A stretch of DNA of 37,209 nucleotides, taken from an uncultured Rhodospirillales bacterium. GTDB lineage: Bacteria > Pseudomonadota > Alphaproteobacteria > ATCC43930 > CGMCC-115725. The stretch is from positions 1 to 37,209 of the forward strand of contig CAIXXC010000299.1 in the NCBI GenBank assembly GCA_903923205.1, in the 5' to 3' direction. A program made the position numbers and the translations under genes. Positions 17,154 through 25,972 of the stretch are shown here, piece by piece (position 1 is the first letter of the stretch; every line of letters starts with the position of its first letter). The notes below the pieces were generated by a model. That model was not told where the DNA came from. It saw only the letters and a list, made by a program, of their open reading frames with translations, and searched no databases.

Positions 17154-17600
17154 TCAACCGCTCATTGCCTCTCCGGCACTCGTCGGCCTTGATGCCGCGA
17201 TGATCTTCTCTCGCTCGGCACGTTGCTCGGGTGTCAGATCCAGGCCAAGAAGACCCGCCGCGATATTGCGATTGATCGATATCAGCGTATCGATTTTTTC
17301 CTGGTCCGGATTGGCCAGAATTTCCAACGATCTCTTGTCGACAAAGTTGGAAAGATTCAGAAGTCCCTCCCGAATTTCCCGCGGCGATGGGCAATCCGGA
17401 TCGGATTGTTCGGCCTGAATGATAGTCCACAGCCGCCAATTCAGGCGTACCGCTTCTAGGACCACGTCTCTGGCGCTGCTCTCGACCCGCACCTGGGCCA
17501 ATTTGCGTGCCGTGGTCGTCAGCCCCCAGGCCAGGGTTTCCTGCGGGCTTGCGGTTTCGAGCGCGAGGGTATGCTGTTTTGCGTATCCAACGGTGCTCAT
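17154..17600 (-). CDS. flaF: Flagellin chaperone/regulator FlaF
   Basis: FlaF is an alphaproteobacterial protein required for flagellin synthesis and secretion; with FlbT it couples flagellin translation to assembly. The 148-residue product shows the family segments SPQETLAWGLTTTARKLAQ, AVRLNWRLWTIIQAE and REGLLNLSNFVDKRS, followed by INRNIAAGL. Its ATG overlaps the pseC stop by 4 nt (ATGA), with GGTAGGA just upstream inside pseC, so translation is coupled to a glycan-synthesis enzyme. The partner flbT is about 7 kb away on the other strand. No flagellin gene is in the window. Confidence 0.92.
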   Translation of the reverse strand: MSTVGYAKQHTLALETASPQETLAWGLTTTARKLAQVRVESSARDVVLEAVRLNWRLWTIIQAEQSDPDCPSPREIREGLLNLSNFVDKRSLEILANPDQEKIDTLISINRNIAAGLLGLDLTPEQRAEREKIIAASRPTSAGEAMSG

Positions 17601-18921
17601 TTCATTCCTACCTTCATGACTTTACTTGGCGCTGAGTAGAGTTTCTGGTCCACGACGGGTGAACGGCTCGAGCTTCGTAGAGGCGTCACTGTCACGGGCG
17701 ATCTTGTTTCGCCGTTCATGACAGCGCCCAGGGCGGCAACGACGCGGATGATGTCATCCTCTGTCATTCCAACGAAGAGAGGCAGGGACAAGGTGCGAGT
17801 GTAATAGGTTTCCGCGCCCGGGAGGACAAGCGTACCGTAGCGTTTGCGATAATACGGCTGCTGATGGACGGGGATGTAATGAACCATCGTTCCAATGCCC
17901 GCCTCGCGAAGCTGCATCATAAAGCTGCCACGGTCGAGTCCAAGACGTTGAAAATCGATCAGTACAGGGAACAAATGCCACGCAGCAGTGCAGTTCTGCT
18001 TGTGCGGGATCGATGATAGGAGTTCGCGGAGCGGGGATAGTCGCGCGCGGTATATTTCTACCAGCTTCCGGCGCGCGGTGACGAAACTGTCAAGCCGGGC
18101 CAACTGGTTGAGCGCGAGCGCAGCGTGAATATCGGATAGTCTATAATTCCAGCCGAGTTCGCCCATCTCATAATACCAGGGATTGGCCGAACCTTGTCGA
18201 TCGAACGCGCGCTCCTCATCCTCGAAACGGGCCGGGTCCCGAGTCATCCCGTGACTGCGGAGGTCACGCATGCGTTGGGCCAGCGCCGCATCATTGGTAA
18301 CAACGGCACCACCTTCGCCAGCCGCGATCACCTTGACCGGATGGAAAGAGAATACCGTCATCTGCGCGAACTGGCCTGAGCCAATCGGCCGCGTGGTCCC
18401 TCGACCGTCCTGATACGCGGAACCGAGTGCGTGACAGGCATCCTCGATGACGGTAGCGCCGCGACCGCGCGCAATTGCAGCGATCGTCTCCAGATCAGGG
18501 CACTGCCCAGCCAAATCGACAACCATAACGGCCTTGACCCGACGGCCTGCGGCCTCGACACGGCTCCACGCTTCCGTAATATGCGACGACTCCATCAGCC
18601 CCGTATCGCCACTGACATCGGCGAACACGACCTCGGCACCGGTCATGCGAACCGCGTTGGCCGTCGCAAGAAAGGTGATCGATGGCACGATCGCCGTATC
18701 GCCGGGACCGAGCCCGGCGGCGAGACAGGCCAGGTGCAGCGCCGACGTACCACTCGAGCACGCGACGGCGTGTCGGGCGTCGACGCGCTCTGCCAGTGCG
18801 CCCTCAAGGGCTTCAACCTTTGGCCCCGTGGTCAGCCAATCACCACGCAGCGCTTCGGCGACAGCGGCGATATCAGTCTCGTCAATCTGCTGACGGCCAT
18901 AGGGTAGGAAGGGCCGGGACA

Positions 18922-18922
<1 letters not shown>
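17597..18922 (-). CDS. pseC: UDP-4-amino-4,6-dideoxy-N-acetyl-L-altrosamine transaminase PseC
   Basis: PseC is a PLP-dependent aminotransferase that aminates the 4-keto sugar made by PseB, the second step of pseudaminic-acid synthesis. The 441 residues begin MSRPFLPYGRQQIDETDIAAV, contain CSSGTSALHLA (55-65), IEDACHALGS and the PLP lysine in FHPVK (Lys197) followed by AGEGGAVVTN. The ATG at 18922 overlaps the pseB stop by one base (TGATG); a longer frame to 18970 lies inside pseB. After the normal end (about residue 403) there is a basic Ser/Pro/Val tail of about 38 residues that overlaps flaF by 4 nt. The other Pse genes (G, H, I, F) are not in the window. Confidence 0.9.
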
Positions 18923-20064
<1,142 letters not shown>

Positions 20065-20108
20065 TTAAACAATCCCTGCCAATCCGCTTGTTGGGAAACA
20101 ATTGATCA

Positions 20109-21572
20109 TCACTGAATGTAATTCAATAGCGACAGATTCAGCGTCGAAGCCGTGACCTTGTAGGTCGCCTGTAATTGCGCCTGCAGCGCGCTCAACTCTT
20201 CGGCGATCGTAGCCGAGTCGATCGCCGTGATGCTCGTCGACTGTGTCGTCAATGTCGCCAGAGTCTGGGTGTGGACCGCATTCGCGTTGGTGACTTGACC
20301 TTGCGTATTTGTAACCTGTGCGAGCAACCCGCTGGAGCCGGAAAATCCTGTGACGGCACTGTTCGTGGTTGATCCATTGATGGCGTCGCTTACCAGATTG
20401 GTGGCGTTGGAGAGGTAGCTTTTTACCTGGGTTGACGTGAGGCCACTCGAGGTTGCCGCTTGCGCATTCTGGAGGGAATAGATCAGGGACTGGATGGTCG
20501 GATCGTTCGAACTGATGCCATAGCTGATGGCGGGCTCGTTTTGCGCGATCACCGCAGTCTGCTGTGCGTAAGGAGAGCCGATTGGTGTACCGAAGCCAGG
20601 CGCGGCTGCATCGTAAGCGGGTAGGGCGGAGACAGCACTGCCGCCCGAGGTGTAGGCATTTGTAAACGTCGAACCGACCAGATCGATATGGGTTGCGTCG
20701 ATCACGTTGACTGTCCAGGTGCCGTTCGCCTCTGTCGTGCCATTCACGCCGGTTACGGCGATCTGCTGTCCCGTGGTCAGGCCTGCGGTCGAGCCGACGG
20801 CAAGTCTGATAAGACCACTGCCATTATTGGCGGCACCCGAAACCGCAGTCGGTATCGGCGTGATGGGCGGGGTGGATGCGGCCACGGCGCTGCCGCCCGA
20901 CGTATAGGCATTGCTGAAAGCCGAGCCGACGAGATCGACATGGGTCGCATCGATGACGTTCACCGTCCAGGTGCCGTTCGCCTCGGTGGTGCCGTTGACA
21001 CCCGAAACCGTGATCTGTTGGCCCGACGTCAGGCCTGCCGTCGAGGCGAGGGCCAGTCTGACCAGTCCGCTCCCGTTATTGGCGGCGCCGGAAACGGTGA
21101 TGGGCGTATTCAACGGCGTGAGTGTGTTGAGGTTGGCCACGGGGGCTGTGGTATAGCGCGAGCCCGAAAAGATGTAGCGATCGCCGACCTGGGTATTGAG
21201 GGTCGCGTTGATGTCCGTTAGCAGCCCCTTGACCGTCGCCGCTAGTGTCGCGATCGAACTCGGGCTGTTGGTCTGGGTGCTGCCCAGAACTTTTTGCAAC
21301 GTGGTCGCGTCGCTCTGAAGGTGCGCAATGGTCGCGTCATAGGCCGTAAGATAGGTCTGAATGGTTGTATTATTGGCGACGTAACCCTGCTCGGTCTTTT
21401 GGCTCGCCTGCAGGTTCAACAGTGTCGAGGCGCTGCCGCCGTAGTCGGCAACGGACTGCCCGACTTGTCCCGTCGTCAATTGCTCGGACAGCTTGTTGAG
21501 CTGGCTCTGGCTGGCGGACATCAACGATTGCGTCCGCAAGAGGGTGCTGGTGGCCGTGACTGCATCGCTCAT
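20109..21572 (-). CDS. flgL: Flagellar hook-associated protein FlgL with an inserted tandem repeat
   Basis: FlgL (HAP3) joins hook to filament. N-terminal helices (1-130, SQLNKLSEQLTTGQ, HLQSDATTLQKVLG), the conserved DRYIFSGS (131-138) and C-terminal helices (about 355-487, ending in ASTLNLSLLNYIQ) are those of FlgL. At 487 residues it is longer than the usual 300-350 because of a Gly/Thr/Asn-rich insertion (about 155-320) made of two 84-residue repeats. The start (21570-21572) follows AAAGGA. It lies 15 nt after flgK, is transcribed with it, and is followed by pseB. The insertion would sit on the surface of the junction. Confidence 0.92.
   Translation of the reverse strand: MSDAVTATSTLLRTQSLMSASQSQLNKLSEQLTTGQVGQSVADYGGSASTLLNLQASQKTEQGYVANNTTIQTYLTAYDATIAHLQSDATTLQKVLGSTQTNSPSSIATLAATVKGLLTDINATLNTQVGDRYIFSGSRYTTAPVANLNTLTPLNTPITVSGAANNGSGLVRLALASTAGLTSGQQITVSGVNGTTEANGTWTVNVIDATHVDLVGSAFSNAYTSGGSAVAASTPPITPIPTAVSGAANNGSGLIRLAVGSTAGLTTGQQIAVTGVNGTTEANGTWTVNVIDATHIDLVGSTFTNAYTSGGSAVSALPAYDAAAPGFGTPIGSPYAQQTAVIAQNEPAISYGISSNDPTIQSLIYSLQNAQAATSSGLTSTQVKSYLSNATNLVSDAINGSTTNSAVTGFSGSSGLLAQVTNTQGQVTNANAVHTQTLATLTTQSTSITAIDSATIAEELSALQAQLQATYKVTASTLNLSLLNYIQ
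20631..20849 (-). repeat. Second copy of the tandem domain repeat in flgL
   Basis: Codes residues 242-314 of FlgL. By hand alignment 62 of 73 residues match the first copy (20883-21101), with a 252-bp period. Many differences between the copies are at third codon positions, so the protein rather than the DNA has been conserved since duplication. Confidence 0.92.
20883..21101 (-). repeat. First copy of the tandem domain repeat in flgL
   Basis: Codes residues 158-230 of FlgL: SGAANNGSG, STAGLTSGQQITVSGVNGTT, EANGTWTVNVIDATHVDLVG and NAYTSGGSAV in order. The pattern T-x-G-x-x-V-x-V-x-G-V-N-G...NGTWTV...D..H.DL.G....YTSGG resembles the E1 FCCH-like beta domain common in phage tail proteins. Confidence 0.92.
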
Positions 21573-21587
21573 GGTGCTAGTCCTTTA

Positions 21588-23078
21588 TCAGACAGCTGCG
21601 AACAGCGTTTGCTGCAGCTTATCGACCGCGCCGATGATCTTGGCCGCAGCGTTGTAAGAGTTCTGCAAAACCACCAGGAGCGATAGCTGCTGGTCGAGGT
21701 TGACGCCCGATTGCGCCTGATAGCTGGTCTGAGCGGTCGAAAGATTAGTGCCTGCCGTGGTTGCCGCAGTGTGTGCCGCTGACGACCGAGACGATTGGTC
21801 TGCCGCGATGATCGTCGCGATTTGGCTCAGTGTGCCGGTCGTCGCGTTGAGGTTGGTGGTGCCACCACCGAACGTGAGGCTTTGTCCCAGCACTGCTGTC
21901 ACGGCCGGAGCGGCTGATTGCTTTATCGTCTGAATCGCGGCGTTCGGCGATACGATCGAGGTCAATGCGGGATTGACCACAAAATTGTTGGCGTCGTTCG
22001 GTGACGTCGGGGTTGCCGTATTGATGACGAACAGATTGCTCGCAAGCTCGTTGGTATTAGTCGGGCTTGCATTGTTATAGGCTGCCTGGAACGTGGTTGG
22101 CGCTCCCGGTGGTGCAACGTAGAAGAGATCGACAAAGGCATTAAGCTGCTGCTGCAACTTCGCCAATGGCGCCATTGATGGATCGGTCGACTGGATCGCG
22201 CTTGTGTCCGCGCGAAGGATGTTTAGTTGTGCGCCGATTTCGCCGCCGCTGAAGCTGCCGTTGATCGCGGTATTGTTTGGATCCGTTGTCAGATAGAGAA
22301 CGCCAGAGGTCGGTTCGCCGGCAATTGAGGTTTGGCCAGGCGCGCTGGTCGACGGATCGAAGCCGAATTGGCTGGCGGTCTGGTCCAGCAGGGTTACCCC
22401 ATCAGGCGTATAAAGATATGTGGTGCCGTCATTATTCTGCTGCTGGCGGATCGGTGCCAGCTTGGCGACCTGAGCGATTAACTGATCGCGCTGGTTTTCT
22501 TCATCGACCGAAGAGCCTCCAGCCGCTCGGGTTGATACGATCTGGTTGTTGAGTGTCTGAAGCTGGGTAAGCGCACTATTAAGCGTCTTGACGTCGCCTG
22601 TTACCCCAGACTGCGTCTGGGATCGCAGGCTCGTGATGCCGCTGGTGAGGGTCTGAACCTGTTGCACCAAATTCTGTGCCGCGCTCAAGACCTGACTCTG
22701 TGCTGTCTGGTTCTCCGGCTGGCTCTGGAATGCCTGGAACGCGTTGGCCAATTGGGTGACCGCCGTCGAGAGCACCGGGCTTGTCGTGTTCGAACCACTG
22801 AGCGCGTCGAGCTGTGCGTAGAATTGATTGACGTAGGCGGCGTTTCCCGAGGCGGTGGTCTGGCTGAGAACTTCGTTGTGCAAGGTCTGGTTGACCGCGC
22901 GCGTGACGGTGACCTTCGTGAATCCCTGCGCCTGGGGGTCCGGATTTGAGGTCGTGGCATTGAGTTGCGTGAAATTCGAGTTCTGCGAATTTCCAACATT
23001 TTCCGCGACCACGCCAAGCAGTTGCTGGGTGGTGAAAAGCGCCGATTCGGCGGCGGAAAATGGGTTGATCGTCGTCAT
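21588..23078 (-). CDS. flgK: Flagellar hook-associated protein FlgK
   Basis: FlgK (HAP1) caps the hook before filament growth. The 496 residues have the expected N-terminal helices (ALFTTQQLLGVVAENVGNSQNSNF), the FTKVTVTRAVNQTLHNEVL region, an internal coiled stretch ending in ENQRDQLIAQVAKLAPI, and the C-terminal SGVNLDQQLSLLVVLQNSYNAAAKII motif. The N-terminal helix is shifted from the canonical AxxGLxxxQxAL pattern, a variation seen in alphaproteobacteria. It is 33 nt downstream of flgE and 15 nt upstream of flgL on the same strand. Confidence 0.9.
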   Translation of the reverse strand: MTTINPFSAAESALFTTQQLLGVVAENVGNSQNSNFTQLNATTSNPDPQAQGFTKVTVTRAVNQTLHNEVLSQTTASGNAAYVNQFYAQLDALSGSNTTSPVLSTAVTQLANAFQAFQSQPENQTAQSQVLSAAQNLVQQVQTLTSGITSLRSQTQSGVTGDVKTLNSALTQLQTLNNQIVSTRAAGGSSVDEENQRDQLIAQVAKLAPIRQQQNNDGTTYLYTPDGVTLLDQTASQFGFDPSTSAPGQTSIAGEPTSGVLYLTTDPNNTAINGSFSGGEIGAQLNILRADTSAIQSTDPSMAPLAKLQQQLNAFVDLFYVAPPGAPTTFQAAYNNASPTNTNELASNLFVINTATPTSPNDANNFVVNPALTSIVSPNAAIQTIKQSAAPAVTAVLGQSLTFGGGTTNLNATTGTLSQIATIIAADQSSRSSAAHTAATTAGTNLSTAQTSYQAQSGVNLDQQLSLLVVLQNSYNAAAKIIGAVDKLQQTLFAAV

Positions 23079-23111
23079 TTGCTAGCCTTTGCGTCAATCC
23101 GCCGGCGGCTC

Positions 23112-24494
23112 TTAGGCAACGATTTGCAAGAGGGAGGTCAGAAGCTGATTAGTCGTCGAGACGACCTTGGTATTGGCGGTGTAAGCCTCCTGCGCGACGA
23201 TCAGGTTGGTGAATTGGCTTGCGATATCGACGTTCGACTGCTCGATTGCGGATGGCGAGATGGTGCCCGCGCCATTCTGCCCGGGGACACCAACCTGAGC
23301 CTGTCCGCTGGTGGAGGTCTGTTGATAGGTTTCGCCCGAAAGCGCCTGGAGGTTCTGCGCGGCATTGAACTGCGCCAGGGGGACCTGGAAATATTTCAGC
23401 GACTGGCCATTGCTGTAGTTGACCGACACGAAGCCGTTATTGTCGATGCTGACGTTTGAGAACGTACCCTGTGCCGCGCCATCCTGGGTCAAGGATTGCA
23501 CGGAGACGCTGGTGCCGGAATACTGGGTCAAGCCGGCGCTGCCGCCGTAGGTGCCAAGGTTCAGCGCGATATTTTGGGTAACGCCGGTAGCGCTCTTGAA
23601 GGGGATGGTCGCCGTGGCAGCCCCGCCGCTTGCTGCAGTTGGGATGGTCATCGCCCCCGTGACAGATTCCGGTGGTATGGCAATGTTGCTCGTATCCGTC
23701 ACACTGTAGAGCGTGCCCGCCGGGACGGTCTGGCCGGAAATTGTGTTGGTGCCGTCGCTGAATTTCAGCAAAAGCTGATAGGAGCCGGTCTGGCCCTGAA
23801 CGCCGGCTGCCGAAACATTTGCCGTCCACTGATTTGGAATCACGACCGGCGGTGAGGCGCCGTTGTTGGCGGGCGCGAAGGTCACGCTTAACGTATGGGC
23901 AACGCCCAGTGCGTCGTAGACATTGATGGTCGTCGGCGAGAACGTGCTGTTAACCGCCGCGCCTGCGGGGAGGTTTGCCGCGAGTTTCACGTTTGCCGTG
24001 GCGACCGGTGAATTGATCAACTGTGAGACCTGGATCGGCACAAGCGACGAAGTATTGGCGACGTTGGTCTGCGGGTTCACGGCATAGCCCTGCAGGTAAT
24101 ACCCCGCGCCGTTCACTAGGTAGTCATTTTGATCGAGCTGGAAGTCACCCCGCCGGGTGTAATAGGTCGACGTCGTATTGGGGCCGGTGGTTATGCCGCT
24201 GGAGGTCGGCGCCGCCACGGCAAAGAAGCCCGCATTTGAAATCGCGAGATTGGTCGCCGTCTGGCTCGACGCCAGCGTTCCGGCAATGTTGTTCTGATAG
24301 ACCGGAGTGGCAATGACGCCACCCGGCGCATTGAAATTCTGACTCGAGTTGGTGACGATTTCCTGGAACGAAGTCCCGATGCCCTTGTAACCGATCGTCT
24401 GCGAGTTCGCGACATTTTGCGAAATATTGCTGATCGCCGCCTGTTGCGCGGTAAGACCGGCGTCGGCGGTGGTAAGGGCTCCGAATAGACTCAT
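23112..24494 (-). CDS. flgE: Flagellar hook protein FlgE
   Basis: FlgE polymerises to form the hook. The 460-residue protein carries the rod/hook N-terminal signature (MSLFGALTTADAGLTAQQAA then SQNVANSQTIGYKG), the SNAGFFAVAAP and YYTRRGDFQLDQNDYLVNGAG segments, a Thr/Ala/Gly-rich variable middle, and the C-terminal SNVDIASQFTNLIVAQEAY motif. I chose the ATG at 24492-24494 because CAGGAGG lies 5 nt upstream; a start at 24521 adds nine unrelated residues. It heads the flgE-flgK-flgL-pseB-pseC-flaF run and is divergent from flbT. Confidence 0.94.
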   Translation of the reverse strand: MSLFGALTTADAGLTAQQAAISNISQNVANSQTIGYKGIGTSFQEIVTNSSQNFNAPGGVIATPVYQNNIAGTLASSQTATNLAISNAGFFAVAAPTSSGITTGPNTTSTYYTRRGDFQLDQNDYLVNGAGYYLQGYAVNPQTNVANTSSLVPIQVSQLINSPVATANVKLAANLPAGAAVNSTFSPTTINVYDALGVAHTLSVTFAPANNGASPPVVIPNQWTANVSAAGVQGQTGSYQLLLKFSDGTNTISGQTVPAGTLYSVTDTSNIAIPPESVTGAMTIPTAASGGAATATIPFKSATGVTQNIALNLGTYGGSAGLTQYSGTSVSVQSLTQDGAAQGTFSNVSIDNNGFVSVNYSNGQSLKYFQVPLAQFNAAQNLQALSGETYQQTSTSGQAQVGVPGQNGAGTISPSAIEQSNVDIASQFTNLIVAQEAYTANTKVVSTTNQLLTSLLQIVA

Positions 24495-24550
24495 CTCAAC
24501 CTCCTGAGGGCTCTGTGCCAAAGCGTTCGTCGCAAAGCGCGTTCCAGGAA

Positions 24551-24565
24551 ATTATCTTTTATAAT
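24551..24565. promoter_or_regulatory. A/T-rich near-palindrome between flgE and flbT
   Basis: ATTAT and ATAAT flank a 5-nt centre in an otherwise G/C-rich divergent interval (24495-24771), about 57 nt before the flgE start. On the minus strand it contains TATAAA, which could serve as a -10 element, but no good -35 was found. It may instead be an operator. No sigma-54 or clear sigma-28 site was seen. Confidence 0.3.
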
Positions 24566-24771
24566 CAGAGCTTGATTGCGCGAACCGGCAGACGTTCCTG
24601 TCGGGTTCGGCAAAAAATGCCGGGTCGTCCTTGCCCATCACGATAGGCTCTGGCGAACCGCTGTTGTAGTGTCGCCTGCCAAGCTGGTGCCAATCCCTGC
24701 GCGGTTGATGATACTTCCACCGGACGGCGCCTGGGGTATAGTGGGGTCGAGTGTGTCGTCGAGGAGTCCTG

Positions 24772-25287
24772 ATGCCCCTGTCCATTCCGCTTCCGGCTGG
24801 AGCCAAAATCATCATCAATGGCGCCGTTATCGAGAACAGCGGTTCGGCGAATATCACGCTGACGGTTCACAACAAGGCGAACATTCTGCGGGACAAGGAT
24901 GTCGTAACGCCGTCAGAGGCTGATACCCCGGCCAAAGAGATCTATCACGCAGTCCAGAACGCCTATCTTTTCGAATCCAATCGCGATGAATGGCTCGGCC
25001 TCTCGGCGACCTTGATGATACAGTTCGAGCTGGCCCAGCCTGATTCCGGTCCGGTTATCGAGCATATTCGAGAACTGATTCGCGACGACAAGCTGTACAA
25101 CGCCTTGCGTGCCTGCCGGCGCCTGATTTCCTTCGAGTCGGGACGACTGGCAGAGGCTCAGTCTTCGGCGCCCAAGATCGAACCTATCCAGCGACCGGGT
25201 GAGGCCGATAAAAAGCAAGAACTCGCGGCGATCAAGGACAAGATCGCCGAGTTGGAAAAGCGGATCGCCGCGATTGATGAGACCTGA
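24772..25287 (+). CDS. flbT: Flagellin translational regulator FlbT
   Basis: FlbT is an alphaproteobacterial regulator that binds flagellin mRNA and, with FlaF, adjusts flagellin translation to hook assembly. The 171 residues begin with MPLSIPLPAGAKIIINGAVI, as in the family, then ANILRDKDVVTP, TPAKEIYHAVQNAYL and the helical IEHIRELIRDDKLYNALRAC. The last 30 residues form a Lys/Glu coiled coil (KQELAAIKDKIAELEKRIA) that looks like an extension. GAGGAG lies 5 nt before the ATG. It is divergent from flgE and 28 nt upstream of a GNAT gene. Confidence 0.92.
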   Translation: MPLSIPLPAGAKIIINGAVIENSGSANITLTVHNKANILRDKDVVTPSEADTPAKEIYHAVQNAYLFESNRDEWLGLSATLMIQFELAQPDSGPVIEHIRELIRDDKLYNALRACRRLISFESGRLAEAQSSAPKIEPIQRPGEADKKQELAAIKDKIAELEKRIAAIDET

Positions 25288-25315
25288 ACTTTTTTTCACC
25301 TCAGCGATGTGAAGG

Positions 25316-25759
25316 ATGGGCGTACCGTTGTCCCGTGATGCCGTGTCGATTCGTGTCGAACAGGAACCAAGTGCCGCTGAGGTCGCCTATATTGAGCGCG
25401 GGCTTTATGTATTTGAGGAAGGCCGCCTCGGTTCGCCGGAACATAGCCATTTCGCGGTATTTCTGCGTGATCAGGCCGGCCACGTCCAGGGTGGCGTCGA
25501 CGGCCATATCATGTGGCGGCGCCTTTTTATCAAAACGCTTTGGCTGCCGGAATCCCTGCGGGGCCGTGGCCTGGGCACACGTCTGATGGCTGCCACGGAA
25601 GCCGAGGCCCGGTCGCGCGGGTGCCTTGGGATGTGGTTGACCGCGTTGGGTGACCATCCCCGACATTTCTATCTTCGTCTCGGATTTGTGACGATCGGCG
25701 AGCTCCACGACTACGTGGGTGGTCAATCGCTTTACACGCTCGAAAAAACGCTCAACTGA
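25316..25759 (+). CDS. GNAT-family N-acetyltransferase
   Basis: The 147-residue product has the acetyl-CoA binding core of GNAT enzymes: the strand FIKTLWLPESLRGRGLGTRL with the R-G-x-G-L-G loop, an adjacent helix (MAATEAEARSRGC), and the C-terminal FYLRLGFVTIGEL. The substrate is unknown. It follows flbT by 28 nt on the same strand. In the pseudaminic pathway PseH is a GNAT that acts on the PseC product, so this gene could be considered, but I see no PseH-specific feature and the sequence looks like a general GNAT of the type that follows many operons. Confidence 0.85.
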   Translation: MGVPLSRDAVSIRVEQEPSAAEVAYIERGLYVFEEGRLGSPEHSHFAVFLRDQAGHVQGGVDGHIMWRRLFIKTLWLPESLRGRGLGTRLMAATEAEARSRGCLGMWLTALGDHPRHFYLRLGFVTIGELHDYVGGQSLYTLEKTLN

Positions 25760-25771
25760 GGTCGCTCAGCG
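25743..25771 (-). terminator. Weak possible terminator after the gltA unit
   Basis: On the minus strand an imperfect hairpin (CGCT-GAG, loop CGAC, CTC, bulge, AGCG) is followed directly by six T, just after the stop of the small ORF at 25766. The stem is short and bulged, so activity is uncertain. Confidence 0.35.
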
Positions 25772-25972
25772 CCAATTGGCCCATAGGATCCAGCCGATTG
25801 TCGTCACTGCAGTGCCATACCAAACAACCCGGAAAATGCGCCGGGTCAGCGGAAGTTTGTTGTCATTGGCGGGTTTGACCCGCCGCACACGCGCAGTCGA
25901 CGGAAATGCGACGACCGTTTGGTCGTCTTCAGTTCCGTCGTTCCGCGCGTACCCGTTCACCGAAGCCTTCAA
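25766..25972 (-). CDS. Small single-pass membrane protein behind gltA
   Basis: Not recognised. The open frame gives up to 68 residues: a polar N-terminus, a basic stretch (RVRRVKPANDNKLPLTRRIF) and one C-terminal hydrophobic segment (about 48-66, VVWYGTAVTTIGWILWANW). The basic residues before the hydrophobic segment favour an N-in topology. It begins immediately after the gltA stop with TTG, or with a GTG four codons later, and lacks an ATG, so coding status is uncertain. It would be co-transcribed with gltA. Confidence 0.45.
   Translation of the reverse strand: MKASVNGYARNDGTEDDQTVVAFPSTARVRRVKPANDNKLPLTRRIFRVVWYGTAVTTIGWILWANWR

Noticed and set aside
20631-21101. Recent insertion element or CRISPR-like repeat in flgL
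   Set aside because: The 252-bp repeats stay in frame, encode protein domains and differ at silent sites; there is no transposase or spacer structure.
24552-24857. Minus-strand frame upstream of flgE
   Set aside because: Overlaps the flbT start on the opposite strand and shows no conserved pattern.
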